Shown: positions 1 to 7,758, counted from the first letter of the stretch. The stretch: DNA of 64,000 bases from an uncultured Clostridia bacterium (GCA_949282385.1 CASDOP010000002.1:1-64000); one strand, 5' to 3'. Notes: a model not told the origin generated them from the letters alone. Translations and numbers: made by a program.

Positions 1-17
1 TGGCTCAGCATTAGCCA
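1..17 (-). terminator. Possible terminator hairpin cut by the window edge
   Basis: A 5-bp inverted repeat (TGGCT and AGCCA around a 7-base loop) lies just past the stop of the first minus-strand gene. The T-tract that would settle the matter lies outside the window, so this is a weak call. Confidence 0.25.
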
Positions 18-27
18 ACAAGTGTTT

Positions 28-213
28 TTAATTTATTCTTTCTAAAATTGCCGTGCAGAGTTCTTTTATTGAACTTTGTGCGGCTTTTTTTGTTTCAGGT
101 AAAAACGGTATTTCGCCGTTCTGCATGCTCTCGTAAACTGCAAGCTGCCTGCATAATACATTGCCCATAAGCCTTAGCTCAAAGCTTTGCTTACGCTTAG
201 TCTCTTTCTCCAT
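28..213 (-). CDS. Small hypothetical protein of an integrated element
   Basis: A 61-residue charged protein, mostly helical by composition, starting MEKETKRKQS. I do not recognise the family. The ATG at 213 is preferred because AGGA lies eight bases upstream; an in-frame TTG at 231 would leave no room for a ribosome binding site. A near-consensus sigma-A promoter (253-282) on the same strand drives it and is covered by operator-like palindromes, so it is probably repressed by the divergent XRE regulator. Divergence from a repressor, next to an integrase, is the position where phage-like elements place early or excision genes, but the protein itself shows no such motif. Confidence 0.6.
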   Translation of the reverse strand: MEKETKRKQSFELRLMGNVLCRQLAVYESMQNGEIPFLPETKKAAQSSIKELCTAILERIN

Positions 214-233
214 ATATTGATTCCTAAACAATC

Positions 234-303
234 CTAGAATTTCTTGTTTTTTATTATAATACTAGAATTTATAGTTTGTCAATACATTTTCTAGAAATTC
301 TTG
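234..303. promoter_or_regulatory. Three operator-like palindromes between divergent genes
   Basis: Three copies of a 13-bp near-palindrome with ideal form CTAGAA-N-TTCTAG occur at 234-246, 262-274 and 291-303, with centres 28 and 29 bp apart. They overlie the -10/-35 region of the minus-strand promoter and the start region of the XRE gene. This is the usual arrangement for cooperative binding by a phage-type repressor; the binding itself is inferred. Confidence 0.65.
253..282 (-). promoter_or_regulatory. Sigma-A promoter for the small minus-strand gene
   Basis: On the minus strand TTGACA (277-282) and TATAAT (253-258) are separated by 18 bases. Transcription would start near 246. One palindromic operator copy (262-274) lies inside the spacer and another (234-246) covers the start site. 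Confidence 0.75.
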
Positions 304-328
304 TAAAATAAAACAAAAGGGACAAATT

Positions 329-685
329 ATGAACACTAGATTAAAAGAACTTAGACTTGAAAAAGGATTAAGGCAAAAAGATGTTGCGGAAAAAATTGGA
401 GTTTGTACAGCTTCATATGGATTTTATGAAAATTGGATAAATAAACCTGACCCCGAGACATTGATAAAACTAGCCGAACTTTATGATGTAAGTATCGACT
501 ATTTATTAGGTGTTACAGACGATTTTGGTGTAAAAATAAATCGAGGTTCAGACCTTACAAATCAAGAACGCGCAATTATAGAAAAATTCCGGGCGTTGCC
601 GTCCGGAAGTAAAGCTCTGATATTAAAAATGCTCGATATTAAAGAAACTGAGGAGATAAAGAAAACAAATCAAAACAACAGCTGA
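329..685 (+). CDS. XRE-family repressor-like transcriptional regulator
   Basis: 118 residues. An N-terminal HTH_3 (Cro/CI-type) domain spans about residues 3-60, with the typical pattern LRLEKGLRQKDVAEKIGV followed by a recognition helix and the tail DYLLGVTDD. The remaining 50 residues are a short C-terminal segment without a peptidase motif, so it is not a LexA/CI self-cleaving repressor. It is divergent from the small gene at 28-213 and shares with it an intergenic region holding three palindromes, which suggests control of both genes. Its own -10 is probably TAAAAT at 304-309, with one operator copy in the spacer. The AT-rich codons differ from the housekeeping genes to the right, as expected for an acquired element. 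Confidence 0.85.
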   Translation: MNTRLKELRLEKGLRQKDVAEKIGVCTASYGFYENWINKPDPETLIKLAELYDVSIDYLLGVTDDFGVKINRGSDLTNQERAIIEKFRALPSGSKALILKMLDIKETEEIKKTNQNNS

Positions 686-687
686 TA

Positions 688-716
688 TTGTTCCCGCGTT
701 CGTCGTGTGTTAAAAT
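688..716 (+). promoter_or_regulatory. Probable promoter of the integrase gene
   Basis: TTGTTC (688-693) and TAAAAT (711-716) with a 17-base spacer, ahead of a strong AGGAGG ribosome binding site at 734-739. Confidence 0.45.
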
Positions 717-747
717 TGAAGCACTTACACTTTAGGAGGGTGCCGCA

Positions 748-1974
748 ATGACGAACGCCGAAATACTAGAACGGCTGAGCGACTATGCGGCTGGACTTTT
801 TGCATTGTGCAACGATATAGCCGCGGATATTGATAATTACGAAAACCGCGCGCAGCTTCTGCGCGCGGAATTTTTATCCAGGATTAAAAATCAATATCAA
901 ACAAATACAGAAAGTCAAAGCGTTCTTTTGCCTGAAATTAAAAAGGAGAAGATAAAAAGAATGCTTATAAATTTAGATCTGAAAGGCAGCGTACGACGTC
1001 GTAATGACGGTCTTTTAGAACTGCGCGTCTGGATTGACGGTAAACGCTGCTCTTTCTATGGTAAATCTGAAGAGGAGGTAATTTCAAAATTTAAACGAAG
1101 TCGTCGTAAAAGCAAGAAGCAAGCTACGCAATCTGACAATTTAAGTAAAACCAACTCGGGTCCGATGTTACATTCCTGGCTTGATAAATGGGTTGTTACT
1201 TACAAGGAAAATAATGTTGCCGAACGGAGTTATGCCGCAATTCTTTCCTGTATAAAAGTGCGCATAAAACCAAACTTTCCGGATTGTCTTTTGCATGAGC
1301 TCACACCACTTGCAATAGAGGAGAACCTTAAGAAGATTGACAGTTCGCGCATGCGTAAATACAGTTATCAAATTTTGAACGAAGCATATAAAAAAGCCAT
1401 GCAGCTGCGATTTATTTCCGAAAACCCCTTCGCTCTGGTTGACGTTCCCAGACACAAAGTACAGAAAGGTGAACCATTGACTTGTGCGGAGCAGGAAGAA
1501 CTGAAAGCAGCACTCGAAGGCACTCCATACAAGTATTATTTTTTATTTCTACTTTACAGTGGTTGCCGCCGAAGCGAAGGTCTGGCCGCACGATGGGAAG
1601 ATGTCGACTTCGAAAACAAGCGCTTTTTTGTACGCGGAACAAAAACCGCCCTTTCAAAAAGCGTTATTCCGCTTTTTAAAAATCTTGCAAAAATTCTGTT
1701 GGAAATTTATCCCGGAGAGGGCGCGCACGGTTTAATATTCACTTTCACGGAACACCAGGTAGAAATTGCATTTAAGAAGGTTTGCCCTAAACACCGCATA
1801 CACGATTTAAGGCATACATTTGCAACTAACTGTCTTGAGTCCGGAGTTGACTTAAAAGCAGTGCAAACTTGGTTGCGGCATTCAAATATAGGAATAACCG
1901 CAGATACTTACGCGCACGCGACAAATAAATTCCTCATGCAAGAAGCGGAAAAAGTCGACCATGACGACGATTAA
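748..1974 (+). CDS. Tyrosine recombinase / phage-type integrase
   Basis: 408 residues. It performs site-specific integration and excision of the element it sits on. After an unusual 75-residue N-terminal extension comes an arm-type DNA-binding segment (about 78-115), a core-binding SAM-like domain (about 140-235) and the catalytic domain. Catalytic residues are visible in order: Arg in LLYSGCRRSEG, HDLRHTFAT, the WLRHSN histidine, and the nucleophile Tyr in TADTYAHA. The start is supported by AGGAGG eight bases upstream. It ends 93 bp from the 3' end of a tRNA-Ser gene and points towards it, the classic arrangement when an element has inserted into a tRNA 3' end. Confidence 0.93.
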   Translation: MTNAEILERLSDYAAGLFALCNDIAADIDNYENRAQLLRAEFLSRIKNQYQTNTESQSVLLPEIKKEKIKRMLINLDLKGSVRRRNDGLLELRVWIDGKRCSFYGKSEEEVISKFKRSRRKSKKQATQSDNLSKTNSGPMLHSWLDKWVVTYKENNVAERSYAAILSCIKVRIKPNFPDCLLHELTPLAIEENLKKIDSSRMRKYSYQILNEAYKKAMQLRFISENPFALVDVPRHKVQKGEPLTCAEQEELKAALEGTPYKYYFLFLLYSGCRRSEGLAARWEDVDFENKRFFVRGTKTALSKSVIPLFKNLAKILLEIYPGEGAHGLIFTFTEHQVEIAFKKVCPKHRIHDLRHTFATNCLESGVDLKAVQTWLRHSNIGITADTYAHATNKFLMQEAEKVDHDDD

Positions 1975-2011
1975 TTACCCCACTATTTACCCCAGCAATT
2001 ATATTTACGCA

Positions 2012-2066
2012 AAAAAAATGGGCTATATTCTGTGTCCCTCATTGCATAAAAACACAAAATATAGCC
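2012..2066 (-). terminator. Terminator after tRNA-Ser
   Basis: An inverted repeat of 15 bases with one mismatch (2021-2035 and 2052-2066) is followed on the minus strand by a run of eight T. It starts one base after the encoded CCA of the tRNA. Confidence 0.75.
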
Positions 2067-2067
2067 A

Positions 2068-2157
2068 TGGCGCAGAGAAGAGGATTCGAACCTCCGTACG
2101 TGTTCCCACGTAACACGATTTCGAGTCGTGCGCATTCGACCACTCTGCCATCTCTGC
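2068..2157 (-). tRNA. tRNA-Ser (anticodon CGA)
   Basis: 90 nt including encoded CCA (2068-2070). The acceptor arm GCAGAGA pairs with TCTCTGC. The anticodon stem CACGA/TCGTG encloses loop CTCGAAA with anticodon CGA, and the long variable arm expected of tRNA-Ser is present. The T arm is GGAGG-TTCGAAT-CCTCT. Its 3' end faces the integrase gene, so it is the likely attachment site of the element to its left. Confidence 0.95.
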
Positions 2158-2168
2158 ACGACTTAATT

Positions 2169-2197
2169 ATTTTATAACATACTTTAAAAAATTTCAA
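2169..2197 (-). promoter_or_regulatory. Promoter of tRNA-Ser
   Basis: Minus-strand TTGAAA (2192-2197) and TAAAAT (2169-2174) with a 17-base spacer, placed just upstream of the mature 5' end at 2157. Confidence 0.6.
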
Positions 2198-2299
2198 GCA
2201 TTTTTGCCCGAATAAAAGCAACATTATTTATTTTTATTGATTATCGCTATTGTTATTAATTATTTTGCAGTATGCGCCTGAGCTGTTAGTTCAATTTGA

Positions 2300-2328
2300 T
2301 TGACATATTCTCTGCGGGAATATATAAT
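2300..2328 (+). promoter_or_regulatory. Consensus sigma-A promoter of ilvA-ridA
   Basis: Exact TTGACA (2300-2305) and TATAAT (2323-2328) with a 17-base spacer, 35 bases ahead of the ilvA start codon. Confidence 0.85.
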
Positions 2329-2362
2329 ATTTTGTATATTTATAAATTTTTGAAGGTAAAAA

Positions 2363-3565
2363 ATGTTAACGTTAGACAAGGTGTATCATGCACACTACGT
2401 GCTTAAAGATGCAATAAGACAGACAGATATGATATATTCGCCCGTACTTTCCGAAGAAAGCGGCTGCGAAGTTTACCTTAAAACCGAAAATTTGCAGATT
2501 ACAGGATCGTTCAAAGTACGCGGAGCTTACTATAAAATTTCGCAACTCACCGAAGACGAAAAAAAGCGCGGAGTTGTTGCCTGCTCTGCAGGAAATCACG
2601 CGCAGGGCGTCGCTCTCGCTTCCAAAAAGTTCGGCATAAAATCTATAATCTGCATGCCCGACGGCGCGCCCATATCCAAAGTTGAAGCGACAAAAAGTTA
2701 CGGTGCTGAAGTTGTTCTCGTTCCCGGAGTTTACGACGACGCACATAATTACGCCGAACAGCTCAGAGAAGAAAAAGGTTATACCTTTATTCATCCGTTC
2801 GACGATGCCGACGTAATTGCAGGTCAGGGCACTATTGGTCTTGAAATTATAGATCAACTTAAGGACGTGGACGCCATCGTCGTTCCCATCGGCGGCGGCG
2901 GACTTGCTTCGGGCGTGGCTTTCGCAGTTAAATCGCTTAACCCCAAGGTTAAAGTTTACGGCGTGCAGTCTTCGGGCGCTCCCTCCATGCTCAATTCCGT
3001 CGAACACAAAATAATTGAATGCCTCCCCTCCGTTTACACCATTGCGGACGGCATAGCCGTTAAAGAACCGGGAAAACTTACTTTCGATTTGTGTTCCAAA
3101 TATCTTGACAAGATAGTTTCAGTTACCGACGACCAGGTTTCGGCAGCCATACTCGCGCTTATCGAAAAGCAGAAAATGATTGCCGAAGGCGCAGGCGCTG
3201 TAGGACTTGCAGCAGTTATGTTCGGTAAAATTCCCGATATTAAGGACAAAAAAGTCGTTTGCCTCATTTCAGGCGGCAACATTGACGTTACGATCCTTTC
3301 GCGCGTTATAAACCGCGGACTTCTCATGAGCGGAAGACAGTGCTCGCTCACGCTCGAACTTTTAGATAAGCCCGGACAGCTCGTCGGCGTTTCTACCGTG
3401 ATAGCTCAATGCGGAGGCAACGTTACCGCCGTCCTTCACGAAAGGACAAACGAAGGCAGCGCCGTCAACGGATGCTACCTTAAACTGCAGATAGAAACGC
3501 GCGACGCAAAACACATCAACGAAATCAAGCGCAAACTTGCAGAAAACGGATTTAAAGTTTTATAA
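2363..3565 (+). CDS. ilvA: Threonine ammonia-lyase with C-terminal ACT domain
   Basis: 400 residues. A PLP enzyme converting L-threonine to 2-oxobutanoate and ammonia, the entry step to isoleucine or to catabolism. The fold-type II PLP domain covers about residues 1-320, with the Schiff-base lysine K51 in TGSFKVRGA and the phosphate-binding loop IGGGGLASG near residue 176. An ACT domain (about 330-400, starting SLTLELLDKPGQLVG) suggests allosteric control by an amino acid. The length matches the medium-size class with one ACT domain, shorter than the E. coli IlvA with two. It is followed after 10 bp by ridA, and both use the promoter at 2300. Confidence 0.93.
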   Translation: MLTLDKVYHAHYVLKDAIRQTDMIYSPVLSEESGCEVYLKTENLQITGSFKVRGAYYKISQLTEDEKKRGVVACSAGNHAQGVALASKKFGIKSIICMPDGAPISKVEATKSYGAEVVLVPGVYDDAHNYAEQLREEKGYTFIHPFDDADVIAGQGTIGLEIIDQLKDVDAIVVPIGGGGLASGVAFAVKSLNPKVKVYGVQSSGAPSMLNSVEHKIIECLPSVYTIADGIAVKEPGKLTFDLCSKYLDKIVSVTDDQVSAAILALIEKQKMIAEGAGAVGLAAVMFGKIPDIKDKKVVCLISGGNIDVTILSRVINRGLLMSGRQCSLTLELLDKPGQLVGVSTVIAQCGGNVTAVLHERTNEGSAVNGCYLKLQIETRDAKHINEIKRKLAENGFKVL

Positions 3566-3575
3566 GGAGATAATA

Positions 3576-3947
3576 ATGAAAACTGTAAGCACTCCCCTTG
3601 CTCCCGCGGCAATCGGACCTTATTCTCAGGCAAAAATATGCGGTAACCTTGTTTTCACTTCGGGACAAATTCCCGCCGATCCAGAAACAGGCAAAATAAC
3701 CGCCCAGAATATCACGGAGCAGACGCACCGCGCGTGCATGAACGTTAAAGCTCTGCTCGAGGCGGCAGGCTCTTCCATCGAAAAGGTTGTTAAAACTGTA
3801 TGCTTCCTTGCAGATATTGCAGATTTTGCACAGTTCAACGAAGTTTATAAAGAATATTTCGTATCCTGCCCTGCGCGCAGCTGCGTGGCGGTAAAAGATA
3901 TTCCCAAGGGATGCCTTGTCGAAATCGAGGCAATCGCCGAACTTTAA
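3576..3947 (+). CDS. ridA: RidA family enamine/imine deaminase
   Basis: 123 residues. RidA (YjgF/UK114 family) hydrolyses 2-aminoacrylate and 2-iminobutanoate, reactive intermediates released by PLP enzymes such as IlvA. Family hallmarks are GPYSQA near the N terminus, the FTSGQIP motif, and the conserved Arg in CPARSCVAV near the C terminus. The start at 3576 is chosen because AAGGAG lies seven bases upstream; an earlier in-frame start would lie inside ilvA. Its place directly after ilvA fits the detoxifying role. Confidence 0.93.
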   Translation: MKTVSTPLAPAAIGPYSQAKICGNLVFTSGQIPADPETGKITAQNITEQTHRACMNVKALLEAAGSSIEKVVKTVCFLADIADFAQFNEVYKEYFVSCPARSCVAVKDIPKGCLVEIEAIAEL

Positions 3948-3972
3948 TTTAATAATTTAATCAGAGGTAAAT

Positions 3973-4839
3973 ATGAAAACTGCCATAGTTACAGACAGCA
4001 ACAGCGGAATAACGCAGAGCCAAGCAAAAGAATTGGGCGTTTACGTTGTACCCATGCCCGTACTTATCGACGGCGAACAATATTTTGAAGATATTTCACT
4101 CACTCAGGACCAGTTTTACGAAAAACTCAAGGCGGATGCACAGGTTTCCACTTCCCAACCCAGCGCTTACGACGTTGGCGAAATGTGGACAGACCTTTTG
4201 AAGGATTATGACAACATAGTTTACATCCCCATGTCCTCCGCGCTCTCCGAAACCTGCAACACGTTAGCTCATCTCGCAAACACTCAGTTTTCAGGAAAAG
4301 TTTTCGTCGTTGACAATAAACGCATTTCTATAACCATGCGCCAGAGCGTAATAGATGCGCTCAACATGGTGAAAGACGGTAAGTCTGCCGAAGAAATCGT
4401 TGAATTCCTTACCGCAACAGGCGATAAATCGAGCATTTACATTATGGTCGATACACTCAAATACCTTAAAAAGGGCGGTCGCATTACCCCCGCCGTTGCG
4501 GCAATAGGCACTCTCCTCAAAATCAAACCCGTTCTTCAGATACACGGCGGCAAGCTCGACCAGTTTGCAAAGGTGAGAAAGATAGCCGACGCGAAGACGA
4601 CCATGATTAACGCAATCAGACACGACCTCGATACGCAATTTTCCGATTTGCGCGCCGCAGGCAAGATGACGCTTGCCGTCGCACATACGCAAAATCCCGA
4701 AGAAGCAGAAATTTTCAAAAACGAAATTATTTCGGCTTTCCCGGACATCGAATTTACTTTTACCGAATGTCTTTCTCTAAGCATTGCCTGCCATACGGGT
4801 CCCGGAACTCTCGCAGTCGCTACTACCGTAAAATATTAA
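3973..4839 (+). CDS. DegV family fatty acid-binding protein
   Basis: 288 residues. DegV (FakB-like) proteins bind a fatty acid for phosphorylation by FakA; the exact ligand here is unknown. Seen are the N-terminal strand with VTDSNSG, the QVSTSQPSAYDV motif near residue 58, and the central YLKKGGRITPAVAAIGTLLKIKP segment typical of the family. A paralogue of the next gene, with long identical stretches between the two. It is separated from that gene by a terminator and a new promoter, so the pair is not simply co-transcribed. Confidence 0.9.
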   Translation: MKTAIVTDSNSGITQSQAKELGVYVVPMPVLIDGEQYFEDISLTQDQFYEKLKADAQVSTSQPSAYDVGEMWTDLLKDYDNIVYIPMSSALSETCNTLAHLANTQFSGKVFVVDNKRISITMRQSVIDALNMVKDGKSAEEIVEFLTATGDKSSIYIMVDTLKYLKKGGRITPAVAAIGTLLKIKPVLQIHGGKLDQFAKVRKIADAKTTMINAIRHDLDTQFSDLRAAGKMTLAVAHTQNPEEAEIFKNEIISAFPDIEFTFTECLSLSIACHTGPGTLAVATTVKY

Positions 4840-4846
4840 AACTATG

Positions 4847-4874
4847 AAAATCCGTACTTCTCTGTACGGATTTT
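4847..4874 (+). terminator. Rho-independent terminator after the first degV gene
   Basis: An 11-bp perfect stem (AAAATCCGTAC with its complement) and a 6-base loop, ending in TTTT. Confidence 0.75.
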
Positions 4875-4879
4875 CAATA

Positions 4880-4908
4880 TTGACATAACAAACTATTTAA
4901 TATATAAT
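4880..4908 (+). promoter_or_regulatory. Consensus sigma-A promoter of the second degV gene
   Basis: Exact TTGACA (4880-4885) and TATAAT (4903-4908), 17-base spacer, immediately after the preceding terminator. Confidence 0.85.
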
Positions 4909-4949
4909 ATAGATAGCACAATAAATTAATCTTACCGAAGAGGGAATAT

Positions 4950-5825
4950 ATGAGCGTAAAGATAGTTACAGACAGCAACTGCGGTTATTCAGTCGAAGAA
5001 GCCGAGGCATTAGGCATAGAAATACAGCCCACGCCCGTTATCATTAACGACACAAAATATTTTGAAGAAGAAAATCTTACAAAAGCACAGTTTTACGAGT
5101 TTTTGCAGAGCGACGGGACTACGGTATCGACGTCCCAGCCCAACCCTTACGACGTTGCCGAAAGATGGCGCAGAATTTTGAAAGATTACGACGAAATTCT
5201 TTACATGCCCCTTTCGAGCGGACTTTCCGAAACGGCGCTAACGATAAAACACATGGCGGAAACCGAACCCGAGTTTATAGGTAAAGTTTACGCCCTTGAC
5301 AATCACAGAGTATCTGTTACGCAGAAACAGGGCGTTATAGATGCAATGAAAATGATTAAAGAAGGCAAGAGCGCAAAGGAAATTTATGACTGGCTGACGG
5401 CAACCGCGCACACTTCCTCCATTTATATCGCACTCAGCACGCTCAAATATCTCAAAAAGAGCGGTCGCCTTACGCCTGCGGCTGCAGCGATAGGAACTCT
5501 GCTTAAAATTAAGCCCGTACTTCAAATTCACGGCGAAAGACTGGATAAATATGCACAGGTGCGCAAGGCAAGCGACGCAAGGGACGCCATGATAAACGCA
5601 ATCAGGAACGACCTTGAAAATAACTTTGCCGACGCTTACAAAGCGGGAAAAATGACCGTTTGCGTGGCTCACACCAACTGCGAAAAGGAAGCGAACGAAT
5701 TCGCCGAACAGGTTAAAGCGGCATTCCCCGACGTCGAATTTACCTTTAACGATCCCCTTTCCCTCAGCGTAGCGGTTCACATAGGACCAGGCGCTCTCGC
5801 TGTTGCGACCGTAATCAAATACTGA
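4950..5825 (+). CDS. DegV family fatty acid-binding protein, paralogue
   Basis: 291 residues, same architecture as the gene at 3973-4839: VTDSNCG at the N terminus, TVSTSQPNPYDV, YLKKSGRLTPAAAAIGTLLKIKP, and a C-terminal HIGPGALAVATVIKY. The close similarity points to a recent tandem duplication. Firmicutes often carry several FakB paralogues with different fatty acid preference. AGAGGG lies upstream of the ATG. Specificity cannot be read from the sequence by eye. Confidence 0.9.
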   Translation: MSVKIVTDSNCGYSVEEAEALGIEIQPTPVIINDTKYFEEENLTKAQFYEFLQSDGTTVSTSQPNPYDVAERWRRILKDYDEILYMPLSSGLSETALTIKHMAETEPEFIGKVYALDNHRVSVTQKQGVIDAMKMIKEGKSAKEIYDWLTATAHTSSIYIALSTLKYLKKSGRLTPAAAAIGTLLKIKPVLQIHGERLDKYAQVRKASDARDAMINAIRNDLENNFADAYKAGKMTVCVAHTNCEKEANEFAEQVKAAFPDVEFTFNDPLSLSVAVHIGPGALAVATVIKY

Positions 5826-5832
5826 TAAATTT

Positions 5833-5864
5833 TAAGCCCGACGCATCGCGTCGGGCTTATTTAT
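5833..5864. terminator. Bidirectional terminator between convergent genes
   Basis: A perfect 11-bp stem (5834-5844 with 5848-5858) with a 3-base loop lies between the convergent degV and YihY-family genes. Confidence 0.8.
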
Positions 5865-5890
5865 TTGAAAACATAAATAGCGTTTGCCAA

Positions 5891-6664
5891 TTAAAAGAGC
5901 GTTTTGTGCGTGCGCTCGCCGAGATTGATGCCGTTATAAATCATTCCTATGACAAGACTGTTAGTCATCAGATAGCACCAAAGCAAAAAGATTATTACCG
6001 TTGCGGCAGCTCCGTAAAGTTGCGTAGGGTCGGAATAAGCGAGATAAATACTGAATGCCTGTCCGAAAATAACCCAGAGCATTACGGTAAGCATGCTGCC
6101 GCCCGCCGCTTTTGAAAATGTCAGTTTATACGGGCAAGCAAAGAGATTTAAAAGCACGCAGGCAAAAAACGCCGTTATGCTCAAAAGCGCAAAACTTAAA
6201 AGCTGACTGAGCCAATAAGGGAAAAGCCTGTCGAAGACATAATTTCCCGCAATAAGCAATGACGTCGCTACCGCAACGCACATTATTAGCGCAACTACTA
6301 CTATTGCAGACGACAAGCGCAATTTTATTCCGCCCTTTGCTTTATCGCTCTCGTAAATAATTTCTCCGCTTCTTCTGAGATGATAAAAAAAGTTTGTGGA
6401 AGAATAAAGCGAAGTTATTATAAGTATTGCTCCCGCCCCCTTCGCCGCACCCTGCGCCGATTGTCTGAGATATTCCAAGAGCGGTTCTACCGCTTCAAAA
6501 TAGGGATTGGAAATTATGCTCTGCAAATCGAAATTGCCCAGGATAAGCGTCAGCCAGAGCATAAACGGAGCTATGCTCATCAATAAAAAATATACGAGCG
6601 TGCCAGCTATGGTTGAATACCTTTTGTCCGAGTATAATTTGTAGTATTCAATCAGATGCCTCAT
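5891..6664 (-). CDS. YihY/BrkB family membrane protein
   Basis: About 257 residues with six predicted membrane segments. This is the family once mislabelled RNase BN; its biochemical role is unknown. The typical N-terminal region YSTIAGTLVYFLLMSIAPFML is visible, as is the polar-edged last helix pair ending TNSLVIGMIYNGIN. The ATG at 6664 is chosen over a TTG at 6682 on codon grounds; neither has a strong ribosome binding site. Neighbouring genes give no functional hint. Confidence 0.8.
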   Translation of the reverse strand: MRHLIEYYKLYSDKRYSTIAGTLVYFLLMSIAPFMLWLTLILGNFDLQSIISNPYFEAVEPLLEYLRQSAQGAAKGAGAILIITSLYSSTNFFYHLRRSGEIIYESDKAKGGIKLRLSSAIVVVALIMCVAVATSLLIAGNYVFDRLFPYWLSQLLSFALLSITAFFACVLLNLFACPYKLTFSKAAGGSMLTVMLWVIFGQAFSIYLAYSDPTQLYGAAATVIIFLLWCYLMTNSLVIGMIYNGINLGERTHKTLF

Positions 6665-6725
6665 GACAATTATTTTCTGCAAATCGGCGTTACCTATTCA
6701 GACATGAAAAATACTAAATTTTAAT

Positions 6726-6747
6726 GGCGCGGCATTAATGCCGCGCC
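6726..6747. terminator. Hairpin downstream of the cysteine-rich gene
   Basis: A perfect 22-base palindrome with GC-rich outer arms (GGCGCGGC) lies 14 bp past the stop of the gene at 6762-7043. The tail is AT-rich but has no long T-run. Confidence 0.5.
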
Positions 6748-6761
6748 CGCGAAGCTGTTGG

Positions 6762-7043
6762 TTAATCTGAATAAGAACTGCCGTAGCATGAGCCAAAGCC
6801 GCCGCAACTTTCGTTGCAATGCGAACAACCGCAACCAAGTTTATACTGCGACGCGTAATAAGCGTCATAGCATGAGTTGCAGCACCGACTTCCGCAGAGG
6901 ACGTTTAAAATGCCCGCAAAGCAGCAACCGCTCCTTTTGAAACATCCGCAACTTGAACGCCCGCAGCATGAATTATTACGGCTGCATCCGCCGCAGGAAT
7001 TGCAATTCGAGCATCCGCAGCAATTAAATGAATTACAACACAT
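6762..7043 (-). CDS. Cysteine-, glycine- and serine-rich small protein
   Basis: 93 residues with 23 cysteines, many in CC or CGC pairs, plus Gly, Ser, Asn and Tyr; the C terminus reads GSCYGSSYSD. There is no signal peptide and no membrane segment. One central hydrophobic patch, CCFAGILNVLC, interrupts the Cys-rich stretches. I do not recognise a family. Composition recalls self-assembling Cys-rich exosporium and coat proteins of spore formers, which is only an analogy. GAGG lies about 11 bases upstream of the ATG. The reading frame is open throughout, and the dense Cys pattern would not be expected from a shadow frame of any gene on the other strand, where nothing convincing exists. Confidence 0.55.
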   Translation of the reverse strand: MCCNSFNCCGCSNCNSCGGCSRNNSCCGRSSCGCFKRSGCCFAGILNVLCGSRCCNSCYDAYYASQYKLGCGCSHCNESCGGFGSCYGSSYSD

Positions 7044-7110
7044 TTATGTCTTCATCCTCGGTAATGTATTATAAATCAAAGGTTTTCCCCCTTAACTTAT
7101 AATTCATTAT

Positions 7111-7145
7111 ATGAAAAAGCGCAGTTGCATGTGCAACTGCGCTTT
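7111..7145 (-). terminator. Terminator after the rubrerythrin gene
   Basis: A perfect 14-bp stem (7116-7129 with 7132-7145) and tiny loop, with TTTTT following on the minus strand. Confidence 0.8.
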
Positions 7146-7161
7146 ATAAAACTTACTTTAA

Positions 7162-7689
7162 TTATTCGCCGAAATATCTCTTGAGAAGACCTGCAAAACC
7201 TGCGCCGTGGCGAGCTTCGTCCTTAGCCATTTCGTGAACGGTATCGTGAACGGCGTCAAGATTAAGCTGCTTTGCCCTCTTTGCGATTGCGAGTTTACCT
7301 TCGCATGCGCCTGCTTCCGCTGCTGCGCGGAGTTCGAGGTTCTTCTTGGTCGAAGGCGTTACTACCTCGCCGAGAAGTTCTGCAAATTTAGCTGCATGTT
7401 CTGCTTCTTCCAATGCGTAGCGCTTGAATGCTTCCGCAACTTCGGGATAACCTTCGCGTTCTGCAACTCTGCTCATAGCGAGATACATACCGACTTCGGT
7501 GCATTCGCCCTGGAAATGAGCGTGAAGTCCGTCCATTATTTCCTTATCGTCACATACGCCGCCGCCGACTACGTGCTCGCAGGCAAACTTCGTCTTTTCC
7601 TCAACGGGAACAAATTTGGTTGCCTTGCATACGGGGCATACTTCTACGTCATCGGCTACTATTTCGCCGCAAACTGCACATCTTTTCAT
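7162..7689 (-). CDS. Reverse rubrerythrin (NADH-dependent peroxidase type)
   Basis: 175 residues. The rubredoxin-like domain is at the N terminus (CAVC at 4-7, CPVC at 18-21) and the ferritin-like di-iron domain follows. This is the inverted order that defines reverse rubrerythrins, known in clostridia as peroxide- and oxygen-reducing enzymes. Di-iron ligands are visible in [35 protein letters not shown] and [15 protein letters not shown] lies upstream of the ATG. It has its own promoter and terminator, so is a monocistronic stress gene. The promoter spacer contains a perfect palindrome that may be a regulator site. Confidence 0.92.
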   Translation of the reverse strand: MKRCAVCGEIVADDVEVCPVCKATKFVPVEEKTKFACEHVVGGGVCDDKEIMDGLHAHFQGECTEVGMYLAMSRVAEREGYPEVAEAFKRYALEEAEHAAKFAELLGEVVTPSTKKNLELRAAAEAGACEGKLAIAKRAKQLNLDAVHDTVHEMAKDEARHGAGFAGLLKRYFGE

Positions 7690-7729
7690 AAATTATAACA
7701 CTCCTTAATGTTTGATTTATTGTAGCTTT

Positions 7730-7758
7730 ATTCTATCATATTTAAGATTAAATATCAA
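7730..7758 (-). promoter_or_regulatory. Promoter of reverse rubrerythrin with internal palindrome
   Basis: Minus-strand TTGATA (7753-7758) and TAGAAT (7730-7735), 17-base spacer. The palindrome ATATTTAA-GA-TTAAATAT (7738-7755) fills the spacer and reaches the -35. Confidence 0.6.
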
